From Isoetes taiwanensis (lineage: Eukaryota; Streptophyta; Lycopodiopsida; Isoetales; Isoetaceae), in the NCBI GenBank assembly GCA_021234155.1, contig JAJEKV010000002.1, forward strand, positions 5,990,025 through 6,054,024: a DNA stretch of 64,000 bases, in the 5' to 3' direction. How positions within the stretch are numbered: the stretch's first letter is position 1; the number at the start of each line of letters is the position of its first letter. The notes below the pieces were generated by a model. That model ran no database searches. It was not told the DNA's origin and worked only from the letters and a program-made list of their open reading frames with translations. This document shows, piece by piece, positions 1-9,384 of this stretch. Position numbers and translations under genes: made by a program.

Positions 1-541
1 CCCTTCTTCTTCTCTTGCGCCATATACGTTCCTCCTCTTCCCTCTTCCTCTTTTTACGTTTCCCTCTTCTTCTCCGTTCATACTTCATACTGAACCTCAT
101 GAGATCTGCTTCCTCTGCCGGCTCAAGTCTCGGCTCGTTATTATCTTGGTGCTCCTTTCTCCTCCTCTCCCGATGTGCAGCCCGTCTTCATCTTGGAGGA
201 TCTCTTGTTCTTTGCATCCAGTGGTCCCTGCATACCCTTTCTTGCTCTCTAATCTCCTCTCTATTTCCCTCGCACGCCTCCCTTGTCTCCTCGTCCATGG
301 AGGTTGGTGATGTGGCCTCATCCTGATCCACCTGCTGATTGAAGACATCAATCAGATCAGATGTATCTTGATCTCCTAAGGTGTCTTCCTCGCTCGAAGG
401 CGAACGACCCCCTTTCGCGAGCCTCTCTCGAAGCATCCGCCGAATGATGTCGCATCACTGGCGCCGTGGTTTCGCTGGGCGACGCTTCCCGCGCGGTCCT
501 GTTTGGTTCGGGCCATGTTTTACGGTTCGTCGATCGGACAT
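1..541 (-). pseudogene. Broken gag N-terminus of a minus-strand LTR retrotransposon
   Basis: This is the first coding stretch downstream of a primer-binding site and leader on the same strand, the position where gag begins. From an ATG at 541 the minus frame reads MSDRRTVKHG, meets one TGA about 28 codons in, and continues as a charged, Glu/Asp/Arg-rich stretch (LRERLAKGGRSPSSEED, then DLIDVFNQQVDQDEATSP) to another stop near 188. Further charged sequence in a shifted frame runs to the window edge. No capsid or zinc-knuckle motif is visible, so gag is inferred from position and composition. The stops and frame change show that it is not functional as it stands. The rest of the element lies to the left of the window. 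Confidence 0.5.
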
Positions 542-731
542 CAGCGCCCAAAGATCGCCTAAGTGCGGGAGAGTGGATTTCTAGGGCTGGGACGTGGAAA
601 TGAGGGGGGGGGTCTACTTCTATTTATAGCTTGGGAAATTTTAGGTCAAAATTCAAGTTGCTCTATTTAACATGCTAAAGCACCTATTTAATTAAAATTT
701 ACACTTATTTAAGACTTTTCCTACTTATTGG

Positions 732-796
732 TCTCACAGGTCGCGCCTCGCTCAAAAACTAAAGTTTAGTTTTTAGACCAGGCGCGAGCTGTGAGA
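732..796. repeat. Leader stem-loop, copy 1
   Basis: Near-perfect inverted repeat. TCTCACAG, CGCGCCT and AAAAACTAAA on the left pair with TTTAGTTTTT, AGGCGCG and CTGTGAGA on the right, leaving small symmetric internal loops and a one-base apex. Read from the sequence; RNA structure is inferred. Confidence 0.8.
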
Positions 797-921
797 TCTC
801 GTATTTTTCTAGGTAATTTAGGTAATTAAAACATGCTATTCTAATTAATTCCTATCTTAGAACTAGCCTTACCACATTACTTTTCTCAAATTCATCACGT
901 TTTGGTGATCTTGGCTCCATG

Positions 922-986
922 TCTCACAGCTTGCGCCTCGCTCAAAAACTAAAATTTGGTTCTTCGACCAGGCGCGAGCTGTGAGA
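922..986. repeat. Leader stem-loop, copy 2
   Basis: A second 65-nt copy of the stem-loop, starting 190 bases after copy 1. The outer stem (TCTCACAG with CTGTGAGA, TGCGCCT with AGGCGCG) is kept apart from one position. The inner stem is weaker because the right side reads TTTGGTTCTT. Confidence 0.75.
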
Positions 987-1178
987 CCACCTCACTTGGC
1001 AAATTTTTGGCTCATACTTTTTAGTCTTATTAAGTTCCAATTCACTTAATTGTTACTAGCTTAGCATAAACTACAAAAATGATAAAAAAATTTCCCACTT
1101 TTCGAGGCTTAAGGATCCTAACAAGTTAGTACTACTGGGAGCATGGCCAGTGCTTTGCTCTTGGTCTCCAAGAACATT

Positions 1179-1190
1179 GCTCTGATACCA
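1179..1190 (-). promoter_or_regulatory. Primer-binding site for initiator tRNA-Met
   Basis: The minus strand reads TGGTATCAGAGC, the usual plant retrotransposon primer-binding site complementary to the 3' end of initiator tRNA-Met. It lies one base from the LTR end at 1192, the expected spacing for minus-strand strong-stop priming. It fixes the orientation of the element as minus. Confidence 0.9.
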
Positions 1191-1191
1191 C

Positions 1192-2773
1192 TGTGACGTC
1201 CCCTACTCATATACGGTGCACTCACCGTATACAAACAGGAGTTCATCCCCCATACCAGCTCCATGCTAATATAGGGCCCTCCACGTATCACTTAACCTTG
1301 AAGAGTTCCATTGGGAAGAATGAAGGGTCATTTACCCCGCCTCCCTCGGGGCCTACCTAGCTACCAAGCGTAAACATATATGTCAAGATACATACATCAA
1401 CATCATATGACCATCACGAAGATGGTCCACATATCTGCATAGATAAAGATCAAAGACATCACATAGGAAATTCTACCCGTGGCTCGGACTCAAAGGGATG
1501 ACCCGGGCTTGGGTCTCCAGAGTTCATTGCGCATGTAAAATTCATGGCAATGGATTTGGTCATCATAAGAACATGGCATTGGGTTGTCCACTCCATCCGC
1601 CCCTCATGTGCACACTTTGCATAATAGGTTGAAAAGTGTTGGGACCTCGACCAGCCTCACGGATGCGCAGCCAAGAGGGCTACTCCCGGGTTTCATCTCC
1701 CCCGCCCGATGGGGCGGTAGGGATCACTCCCTCCGGAGATCTACATGTTGACTCAAGGTGACTAGAGGGCCACCGCCCGTGTATTCGACCAACCCACCGG
1801 AAAGTGAACACCACTTCACGGTGTCGAGCCCATGCCTTACCCACACTTTTCGGTGGTAAGCCATTAGACCTAGTCACAATGATCCCCGTAGGCCTTACAC
1901 ACCGTGAGGGATCGCTCAAGAGTCGGACACACGATCTCCTTCTTAGCCGGCCTGCCCCTTCACCCACAACCGGTGTGGTTCTTGTACACAGGCCGAATCT
2001 ACAGTGTGCTAGAGAGGCTACTCTAGAAGCATCAATTACAAAGCCTTAGGGCCTCTACCCCCCTTCCCAATACAAGGAGTTCACAGAGATACATCATCCA
2101 TATACATCACGTAAGAACTAAAGAACTAGATCTAATCTATATCATAGAGTTAGGGTTCTTTAGTTAGTGTCCGGATCTAGAGATCTAGATAGTCAAGTAT
2201 GGGCAATTTAATAGGCTAAACCTACTGATTCTATGACTAGAAGACGGTTTAAGCTATTAAATGACCAAATACCCCGATCCTTGGGTGGCTCCTCCCGACT
2301 GAAGTTCAACCATCCCGGCGAGCTGATCAATCCGTGGAAACTAATGGTGCGATTCGGCTTGGGCAAGCCAAATGCTGGAGGCGCTTTTTGGCTCCTGGGG
2401 CAGCCAAAACTGAGCTCTAAAACCCTATGGACGAAAACTAGCAAGTTAGGGTTTTCCTACCCTAAGTAGACATGGGGTTTAGGGCTAGGGTTTCCAATTA
2501 CCCATTTTAGCATGTGGGATAATTGGAAAGGCCCCACTGGCCTTTAATGGCTAGGTGGCAAAATGTGCCTACATGGAAAGGTGTGTGTGTATTACATTAA
2601 TGTGCACATGTGCACATTAATAACATATGAACATACCTAGCAAGTTGCCCCTAGGGCTACTTACCTGGCTATCCATCGGCCGCATTACGCCGGTCGAGTG
2701 GCGGTACGCTGCGATTTAGCAAGCATGCAGATATACGCTTCCGGGACCGTGATATCGCGGCCGGAACGTCACA
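1192..2773 (-). mobile_element. 5' LTR of a minus-strand LTR retrotransposon
   Basis: The segment starts with TGTGACGT and ends with ACGTCACA, an 8-bp terminal inverted repeat with the canonical TG...CA ends. It abuts the initiator tRNA-Met primer-binding site, which defines it as the 5' LTR of an element running leftward. The LTR is 1582 bp. A 9-bp hairpin (TATACGGTG/CACCGTATA) sits just inside the primer-binding-site end. The ORFs inside it are short and show no domain. The outer flank at 2774-2778 reads ACTAC and would be the target-site duplication, but the 3' LTR that would confirm it is outside the window. Confidence 0.85.
1210..1231. repeat. Hairpin near the end of the LTR
   Basis: TATACGGTG, a CACT loop, then CACCGTATA: a perfect 9-bp stem 18 bases inside the LTR boundary, on the primer-binding-site side. 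In the element's own sense it lies at the 3' end of the LTR. A role in transcript folding or integrase recognition is speculation. Confidence 0.8.
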
Positions 2774-5104
2774 ACTACTACATGATAACAAATAACTTAC
2801 AACATAAGTTGAGATATATCCATTTACCTTATTTCCTGGATTGTCCATGCTCCTTAACAATTAGAGGGCAAAAACAACTTGAAACTGAACCAAATTTCTT
2901 TAAAACACACAAAACAGTTTTATGTATGGAAATGCTAATTCATCTATGAATCCTGCCAAAATGCTAGGCCAGATTCAGTCGTCATTGAGGATCACTGAGC
3001 TATACTTTCAAAAGCATTGTTGGACATAAAAGTACAAACCTTCAGTTTTCATTGTAGATCTATTGGAAATGTTAGTTTGCGGAGAATAATTAGATGCATT
3101 AAACTCCCATGCTCAATGTACTGCCCACAATAAAGTTCAACCATCTTGTTTAATCTCAGATTCACATAAGCCCCGAAGTTGTATGCACTATCTCTGCTTA
3201 ACAAATCTTGGTGTTTTTCAAATGAGCAAGAATGTATTGCCTTCTAATGAGACAACCTTCATACTTCTGGTGTCCTTTCAACAATCTATTGCAAAATTCT
3301 GTGTAAGACGACATTTTATAAAGATCTTAATTGCATGGCATCTAGGTCATAACATTCTGTGAAATTCTCTTATTTATGCTATGTTTATCAGTTTACATTT
3401 TCCTTTTTTAGATTGGGCACTAGCAACATATATGTAAGATATACTGAATTCAATACTCGGCAACTTTGGTTTTTCTACAACAATGGGATTAAGTTCTAAA
3501 TAGACTTAAACCACATACAACACATCTGATCGCAACAAATTAAATTCACCTTAAGCAAAAGACCCTAAACTTGTTCAATTTCTGAATCCCTAGATTGAAA
3601 CAGATCTTTCACCGCCTTTTGCAAATCTTCCAAACAATTTTTTAGCTTGAACAGACTCATTTTATATGCTGCTGCAAGAATAGGCAAGACATTAGGCACC
3701 TAAAAAGATCCAATAAAGGTGGATCCTTAAGTATTTTATTCTACCAAGAAATGGGTCTGTTTGTGAAAGCTCAATCTTTTGTGTGCCAAGCAGAAATGGG
3801 TCTTATAAACAGATGTAATGCTGATGGGTAAATTCGTATATTTATGGTCTGCAAAATAAGTCAGTTTTGAGATTATATGCTCTTTAACCTCCATAATGTT
3901 ACTTCAACAGACTTAGTTAAGAACTAAACTTTTTGCCACTGGCTTGAACAATAGCTGGCTTCAACGGAGGAAATGAATCGCCAAAATGATAGAGAAATAA
4001 ATCGTAGAGCAACGCGAACAAAGACAAAAAGCGGGTAAAGTCATTAAGCAAAGGCCAGAAATCTTACATGAAATTTTGTGTCTTGTTATCGGCCCCAATA
4101 AGCAAAGCATTTAGGGTGAATATTAGCTCAATTCTTTTTACAGCTATAACTCAAATAATACGGAAATGAAAATAAATGCAATGATTAATTTGTGACAAAG
4201 TTAAACCTCAAAAAAATTGCTGAAATTGTAGTTGGCCCCACCTTACTATCGATTTTCTTTGCAGATGTAGAACTGGCCTATAATTATAGAGACAGATCGC
4301 ACCTAGAGTGGAAAAGACGGTCGGATTATGCATGAGAAGAACCCTAGAAGGGCAAAAAGTCCACTGTGTCTGCAGAAATTAAGGAGTTCACCTTCACCAA
4401 AAGCTTTGCTCCAGATAGGTAGGTATGCAAATATCCTAGAAGATAGAAAGAATGGCCACATCTGGGCACCAAGGCAATGAAGAGAATAATGATATAGCCG
4501 CTTAACTACTCTCTGTAAGCTGGAAGACTCATTTAGCCATTATTCGATATTTTCAAAAAAAGAAAGAATCAAATGCAAGAATCTAAATCTGAACCTATAC
4601 TATGTTTTGTCTTTGCGCCAAGTTATCAAGCTTCCACTTTAGCTGATGGTCAATCGTCATAGCTAGTGCTCAAAGAGCAGAAAAACCTGCAAGTAAAAAT
4701 GTTATTCTGGCGAGTAAAAGAGAGGTATGTAGTATTGAATCAAATAGAATCCTAAGGATCTTATCTGCCATCGCCAGCAAAGCTAAGGGGAAAGCTTATG
4801 AACATGCGGTGTTCTAGGCACAATTCCCAACACACTCTAAGAAAGATAAAAGCAAATCATCATCCCGGAATAACAGACCATTGATGAAGTCAACCGCACA
4901 TTGAAGGTCTCCTATAGAAGGGGCAAATAGGTAATCCCTTGTAGGAATTATTACAAGATGTCTAATGCCTTGATTCTGTATTCCAACTTGTGTCAGCTAT
5001 ATGTAGAATGCTCAAATGTGATACGCCACAAGAGTACCTTATACAGTGATATCTGCACCAAAGTTTCATAGGACTCATTCAAAGTTACTACAGCTTTTAC
5101 GCCA
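2774..5104. other. No gene seen (AT-rich flank)
   Basis: About 2.3 kb of AT-rich sequence lies between the LTR and a LINE fragment. The only open frames are short and have no recognisable motif. I see no tandem repeat, rRNA or tRNA here. Confidence 0.6.
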
Positions 5105-5118
5105 AGACTTTTAAGTAA
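5105..5118. repeat. Target-site duplication, left copy
   Basis: AGACTTTTAAGTAA directly precedes the LINE fragment. A near-identical AGACTTCTTAAGTAA directly follows its poly(A) at 6069-6083, differing by one inserted C. Confidence 0.75.
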
Positions 5119-6068
5119 CCGGCTCAGGTGACGCAGTTCGCTGGAGGCGAGCCGCCGGTGGCTCACCTTGGAGGATTGGTATTGGGATGGTCGGCTAGCT
5201 TGTGGGAGTTCTTCGAGCTCTCTTTAGCTGAAGGACAAAGGGACTCGCTATTTGGGAACAAGTGGCGGGAGTATTCCGCTACACATACCTATAGTCCCTC
5301 GGGGTGATGTGGTGGTGCAGGTTTGGAAGGTTCATCCAGATGTTGTATCTTCTTGTTTTGTGCGGTCTTGTTACCGGGTGTTGGCTATTCATGACACTCG
5401 CCCCTTCGGGCAAGTGGTCTGCAGCTTCGGGTTCTCGGTGGCGCGGTTTGGACGTGGACATGGAGCTCACTTCCCCCACCCGGTTGGTGCTTCGTGGCGG
5501 TGGTGCACCCAGACGGGGTGAATGTCCTTGTGAGTCGGTTTAGGCCGGAGTGAGCCCTCTTGCCCTTGTTGTGGCCTTCATCGTGAGACTGCGGAGCATT
5601 GTCCGGTTTTATGCCCTCACTTGCAAAAGCCCTCGATTGGGTCGTGGCCTGCTTTGGTGAGATTGAATAGCCAACAATTGCCGCTTCATGTATATCCCGG
5701 TGCTTGGCAGACAATGAGCAAGCCTTGCATCCGTAAAGTGGGCTTGGTTGGTGTGGTTGATTTGGAAGCTGGCGGTTGTGGATCTTCGTGGGGATTGACT
5801 GCGACCTCTCCGATTCCTCGACTCGGGTACAAGCTATTTCAAAGCTTTTTGGTGTTCCCGGATTAGTAGAGCGGAAGTTTTCCATTTACGGGACTTCTTG
5901 GGTGTGGTAGATGGTGATGGCCGGTTGTACAAAGAAGAGAGTTGCGCTTGTTGTGGAGTGTCGAGGTATCACCTTTGTCTCTTTGGGGCGCTTCTCCTTC
6001 CTCCTCACTTGCTTTGTAACATTACCATTCTTTTAATATATTGCTGACACGGTTCTTCAAAAAAAAAA
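5119..6068 (+). mobile_element. 5'-truncated LINE, zinc-finger 3' end
   Basis: This is a 950-bp insertion bounded by 14/15-bp target-site duplications and ending in poly(A) after TTTAATATATTG, the structure of a plant L1-type LINE cut short at its 5' end. In one plus frame near 5555-5615 it encodes CPCCGLHRETAEHCPVLC. This is the Cys/His pattern of the zinc-binding domain (zf-RVT) that follows the reverse transcriptase in plant LINE ORF2. Flanking codons lie in several frames with stops, so the copy is dead. The reverse transcriptase and endonuclease are absent. A related zinc finger (CPLCGRRRETIEHCFVLC) occurs in the larger minus-strand LINE at 58.4-60.9 kb. Confidence 0.85.
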
Positions 6069-6083
6069 AGACTTCTTAAGTAA
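6069..6083. repeat. Target-site duplication, right copy
   Basis: AGACTTCTTAAGTAA, matching 5105-5118 with one extra C. The first A is shared with the poly(A) tail. Confidence 0.75.
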
Positions 6084-6389
6084 GGCACATTCCTAGAAAT
6101 GGCACCGCCCTAAAAGCAAAAAAACCCAATACAAAGGCCATAACAATTAGATTAATCTAAAATAATTAGTTGCAAGTGTATAACGTAACCTCTAATATTC
6201 ATATATTTTCAGAGACAAAATCCTGATCTGTTTAAATATGCCCTTGCACTTTAGCATTCAAAATAATGAGAGTAACTAGACCATCAAACATGCAAAGAAG
6301 CACTTCTGCTATTAGGGTTTTCAAAGAATTTGCATAAATACAAAAACTTGCAATAATCATACCAAAAAAAGATCCTTGTGGACAAAAGA
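6084..6389. other. No gene seen
   Basis: AT-rich sequence between the LINE insertion and the 3' end of the PPR pseudogene. Nothing is recognised in it. Confidence 0.5.
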
Positions 6390-8514
6390 CAAACCTGGTC
6401 TATTTCATCCCACCAATGAAACTCTGCTTCAAGCTTATTCCAATGATATTATACAATAAAAGTTGGATAAAAAAAATTCTAGCTCCAAAGACCAACAAAC
6501 ACTCGTTTTGCCTCATGCTTAGAAATTTTGAGACTAGAAACCCCAAAGTCATTTGCCTTCTTAAAACAGTCCTCTGTTTTTTCTTCCACCAAACAGACCA
6601 TTTTGTGATCTTGCACTTCTTCTCAATAGACAGGTCAAGAATGTTCTTCACAGCTAGAAGCCAATATAATGCATCAAGATCCAAGAATAATGGGTTAATT
6701 GTCAAAGCTTCGACTAACTACACTCCCCGGGTTCAAATCAAAGCCCCTTCAAAATCACAATGCTCAACATCCATGGGGCCTATTGTACTCAAATCCTCAG
6801 CCAGATCTTCAAGACCCGATCTCCCAAGAAGGTCAGTAAAACAATGATAGTGATCCAGCATTGGTGTGAGTCCATAACATGCAAATATAGAAAGAAAAAT
6901 AATAGCACCGGCAAGATCCTGCATCACTAGATGCACAAATGATAGCTACAAATGTGAACTCATTTGGATTCATGCCTTCAGTGCATGTGTTGGAATAAAT
7001 GGATAGCATCCATACAATGTCTATGCTTTCAAAGATATGCAAATATCAAAGAAGTCCGTGATAAAACACTTAGTTGATGCACTCTATCAAAACAAATGAC
7101 AAAGTACTCTAAACTTCCGTTCTTTGCTATACATCTTAATTACGGATGTCCGACTATATCATCATGCCCCACACCACCTTTGATAGCATTTGCATGGACT
7201 AGCTTGCCTTCACTTCGGCATCCTAGATTGGCACAAGCTTCAAGGGCACTTAGAAAGGTAGCCTTGTCTGGTCTTAGACATTCAAGCTCCATTTGCTTAA
7301 ATAGGTGGATAGCCTCATTAGCATAATTGTACTTTTCATATAAGGTAATCACTGTAGTCCAACAAACAACATCTGGCTCCAATACCTATATCTGAAAAAC
7401 TCCCTTTTCCATACATATTGATGAGGGCTGTCCCAACCAAAGCATCTGATGCCAAATGGCTTCTACAAATACGAGCATGGAGTAATTTACCTTTTGCAAG
7501 GCCTCCTGGGCCAGGCCAGCACAAGCTTCCAGCATGCCAGTCAACACAACTATATCTGGTTTCTTCCCTTCCATTTGGATTTGGCGGAAGAGTTGGAGTG
7601 CATTATCATCACATCCATGCTGAGCATATATACCTAACATTGCCCCCCAAGAAATCATGTCACGCCTTTGTATCTTGGACAAAACTCTCTTTAATAAAGT
7701 GAAGGCGAGATCATAATCAACAAATACAAAAAATTTCAAGCACTCAAGCCACTAGGTCCCATAATAGGTATTAAAGAGACAGATGCTCAAGGACACCTAG
7801 TTTGAGAACTAGAATAAAGTTAACAGCAAGTGCTGCCAAATCAAAAGAGCCTAAATTGCCCTTGGAGTACAAATTACCTCTGATTACATGCAAAAATCCT
7901 TGATGTACAATTACATGATGACAAAAATTCTTCAAGGCAGGGATGCTAAATGCACCAAACCACAATCTCTGTTCGGATCTGCTACTTAGCAAATCGCAAC
8001 AAATTAGTTGGTAATAAATTGCAAGCAATCTATGCGTTCAAACTTCCCATAAGCATTGATCGAGACAGTTTCAACTATTGCCTCAGCTTCTTGCAATAAT
8101 GTGCACATGAATTGCCTTAATCTCAGCTAAACAAGAACATGCACTAAGAATTGTGCTAAAGGTGTACTTATCTGGTTCCAACTGCATTTGTCGAAATAAC
8201 TTGAAGTTCACCTTGTTCATTCCCTTCTTGACAATATGCTAAAATCATGGATGTCCAGGAAACAACATTCTTCTGAGGCATGTTCTCAAAGGTTGTGACA
8301 GCATCTTTCAAAGACTTGCATTTTGCATACATATTGACAATTGCATTACATACAGCCAAATCATCCAACAAACTAGATTGAGAATAGATGCCTCGTCCTT
8401 TTAGTTGGTCTTGGGACGGAGTAATGATTAATAAGGGGCGGTTAGGGGCATTAAGTATTTCATTGTCGAGGTAAAATTCTTGGATTTATGAAAGACGAAC
8501 CATTACTTCATAAA

Positions 8515-8546
<32 letters not shown>

Positions 8547-8770
8547 TGAAAGTTGGGGGGCTCAAGACGATCGAGATACCGTCCTAGTCTCAACCATAAA
8601 TGATCTTTAATTAGGGATGGGCGGATGTTACCGATGACTCGCCCGACACCTCATGAGAAATCAAAGTTTTTGGGTTCCAGGGGAGTATGGTCGAAATTTT
8701 GAAACTTAAAGGAATTGGCGGAAGGGCACCACTAGGAGTGAAGCCTGCGGCTTAATTTGACTCAACACGG

Positions 8771-8804
<34 letters not shown>

Positions 8805-9384
8805 GCAGATTGAGAGCTCTTTCTTGATTCTTTCTTGAATCACCCTTCCCTCCATTAAATATTCAATCGCCGTATAGGCACCTAAAATGGTTGTATATGT
8901 AAAACTATTTGGTTTAATGTCCTCAATTAGCATGCATCTAAAGGGTTGGAGGCCTTCCCTAACTTTTTCATCTTTGGATATGCCTTTTGCAATGATAATA
9001 GTCCACGAAAATATGTTTCTTTCTAGTAATATATCAAAAGCATGTCTTGCATCCTCTAAGGCTCCACACTTGCCATAGAACTCTAAGATTGCTTAAGAAC
9101 ACATTCCTACAATGTTTACTTCCCAAAAAATTCTTATGGACACGCCTATCTTGATTTAGAGCCTTGTTGTTACAGCATTGGCGAAGCAGAGCCATATATA
9201 GACTCAGATTATTTCCCTCTGTTTCCATCCGCTCTATTGCTTTCTCCAATTGATCTTTGCCCCAAACTTCTTTGTCCCATCCCAATGACTCTTGCACTAT
9301 AGCTAGCCTGTTAGAACTGTTCTTTCCATCCACCGAATTATGAGTGACTGAATAATAGATTAGCATTGGGAGAGCCATAGCCAA
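6390..9384 (-). pseudogene. Decayed PLS-type pentatricopeptide repeat (PPR) gene
   Basis: Intact PPR proteins of this type bind organellar RNA and act in editing or processing. Read from 9384 leftward, successive minus frames give PPR-like segments in the order of one protein. An N-terminal part (LYMALLRQCCNNKALNQDRR) comes first. It is followed by KPNSFTYTTILGAYTAIEYL, NAIVNMYAKCKSLKDAVTTF, NVVSWTSMILAYCQEGNEQ, DMISWGAMLGIYAQHGCDD, ALINMYGKGSFSDIG, DVVCWTTVITLYEKY, PDKATFLSALEACANLG and LTPMLDHYHCFTDLLGRSG. The last resembles the repeat just before the E domain. A weak E-like tail continues to about 6390. The pieces lie in different frames with stops, and an 18S rRNA fragment interrupts them at 8397-8830. 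A stretch near 7770-8040 shows no PPR signal. No DYW domain is seen. No intron is evident, as is usual for the family. Confidence 0.85.
8397..8830 (+). rRNA. Nuclear 18S rRNA fragment (pseudogene)
   Basis: The plus strand matches the central to 3' part of eukaryotic small-subunit rRNA. It includes AATTCTTGGATTTATGAAAG, GCCAAGGATGTTTTCATTAA, the ACCGTCCTAGTCTCAACCAT segment, GAGAAATCAAAGTTTTTGGG, GAAACTTAAAGGAATTG and CGGCTTAATTTGACTCAACA. It stops at TTTCTTGATTC. Many substitutions and small indels, for example around 8497-8515, show that it is not functional. The sequence is the nuclear form, not the mitochondrial or plastid small rRNA. PPR coding sequence (minus strand) flanks both ends, so it is an insertion into the PPR pseudogene and not part of an rDNA unit. 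Confidence 0.93.

Larger units (their letters stand above)
542..1178 (-). other. Untranslated leader of the LTR retrotransposon
   Basis: This segment lies between the primer-binding site and the first gag ATG on the minus strand. It is AT-rich and contains two paralogous 65-nt stem-loops (listed separately). A TATAAATA-like string on the minus strand near 625-635 lies inside the leader, so it is not a likely promoter for the element. I see no coding sequence. Confidence 0.55.

Noticed and set aside
625-635. TATA box promoter on the minus strand
   Set aside because: It lies downstream of the LTR and primer-binding site, inside the leader, where no start of transcription is expected.
5385-5885. 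166-codon minus ORF
   Set aside because: It is antisense to the LINE zinc-finger segment, which explains the open frame.
6416-6847. 143-codon plus ORF
   Set aside because: Antisense to the 3' end of the PPR remnant, with no domain.
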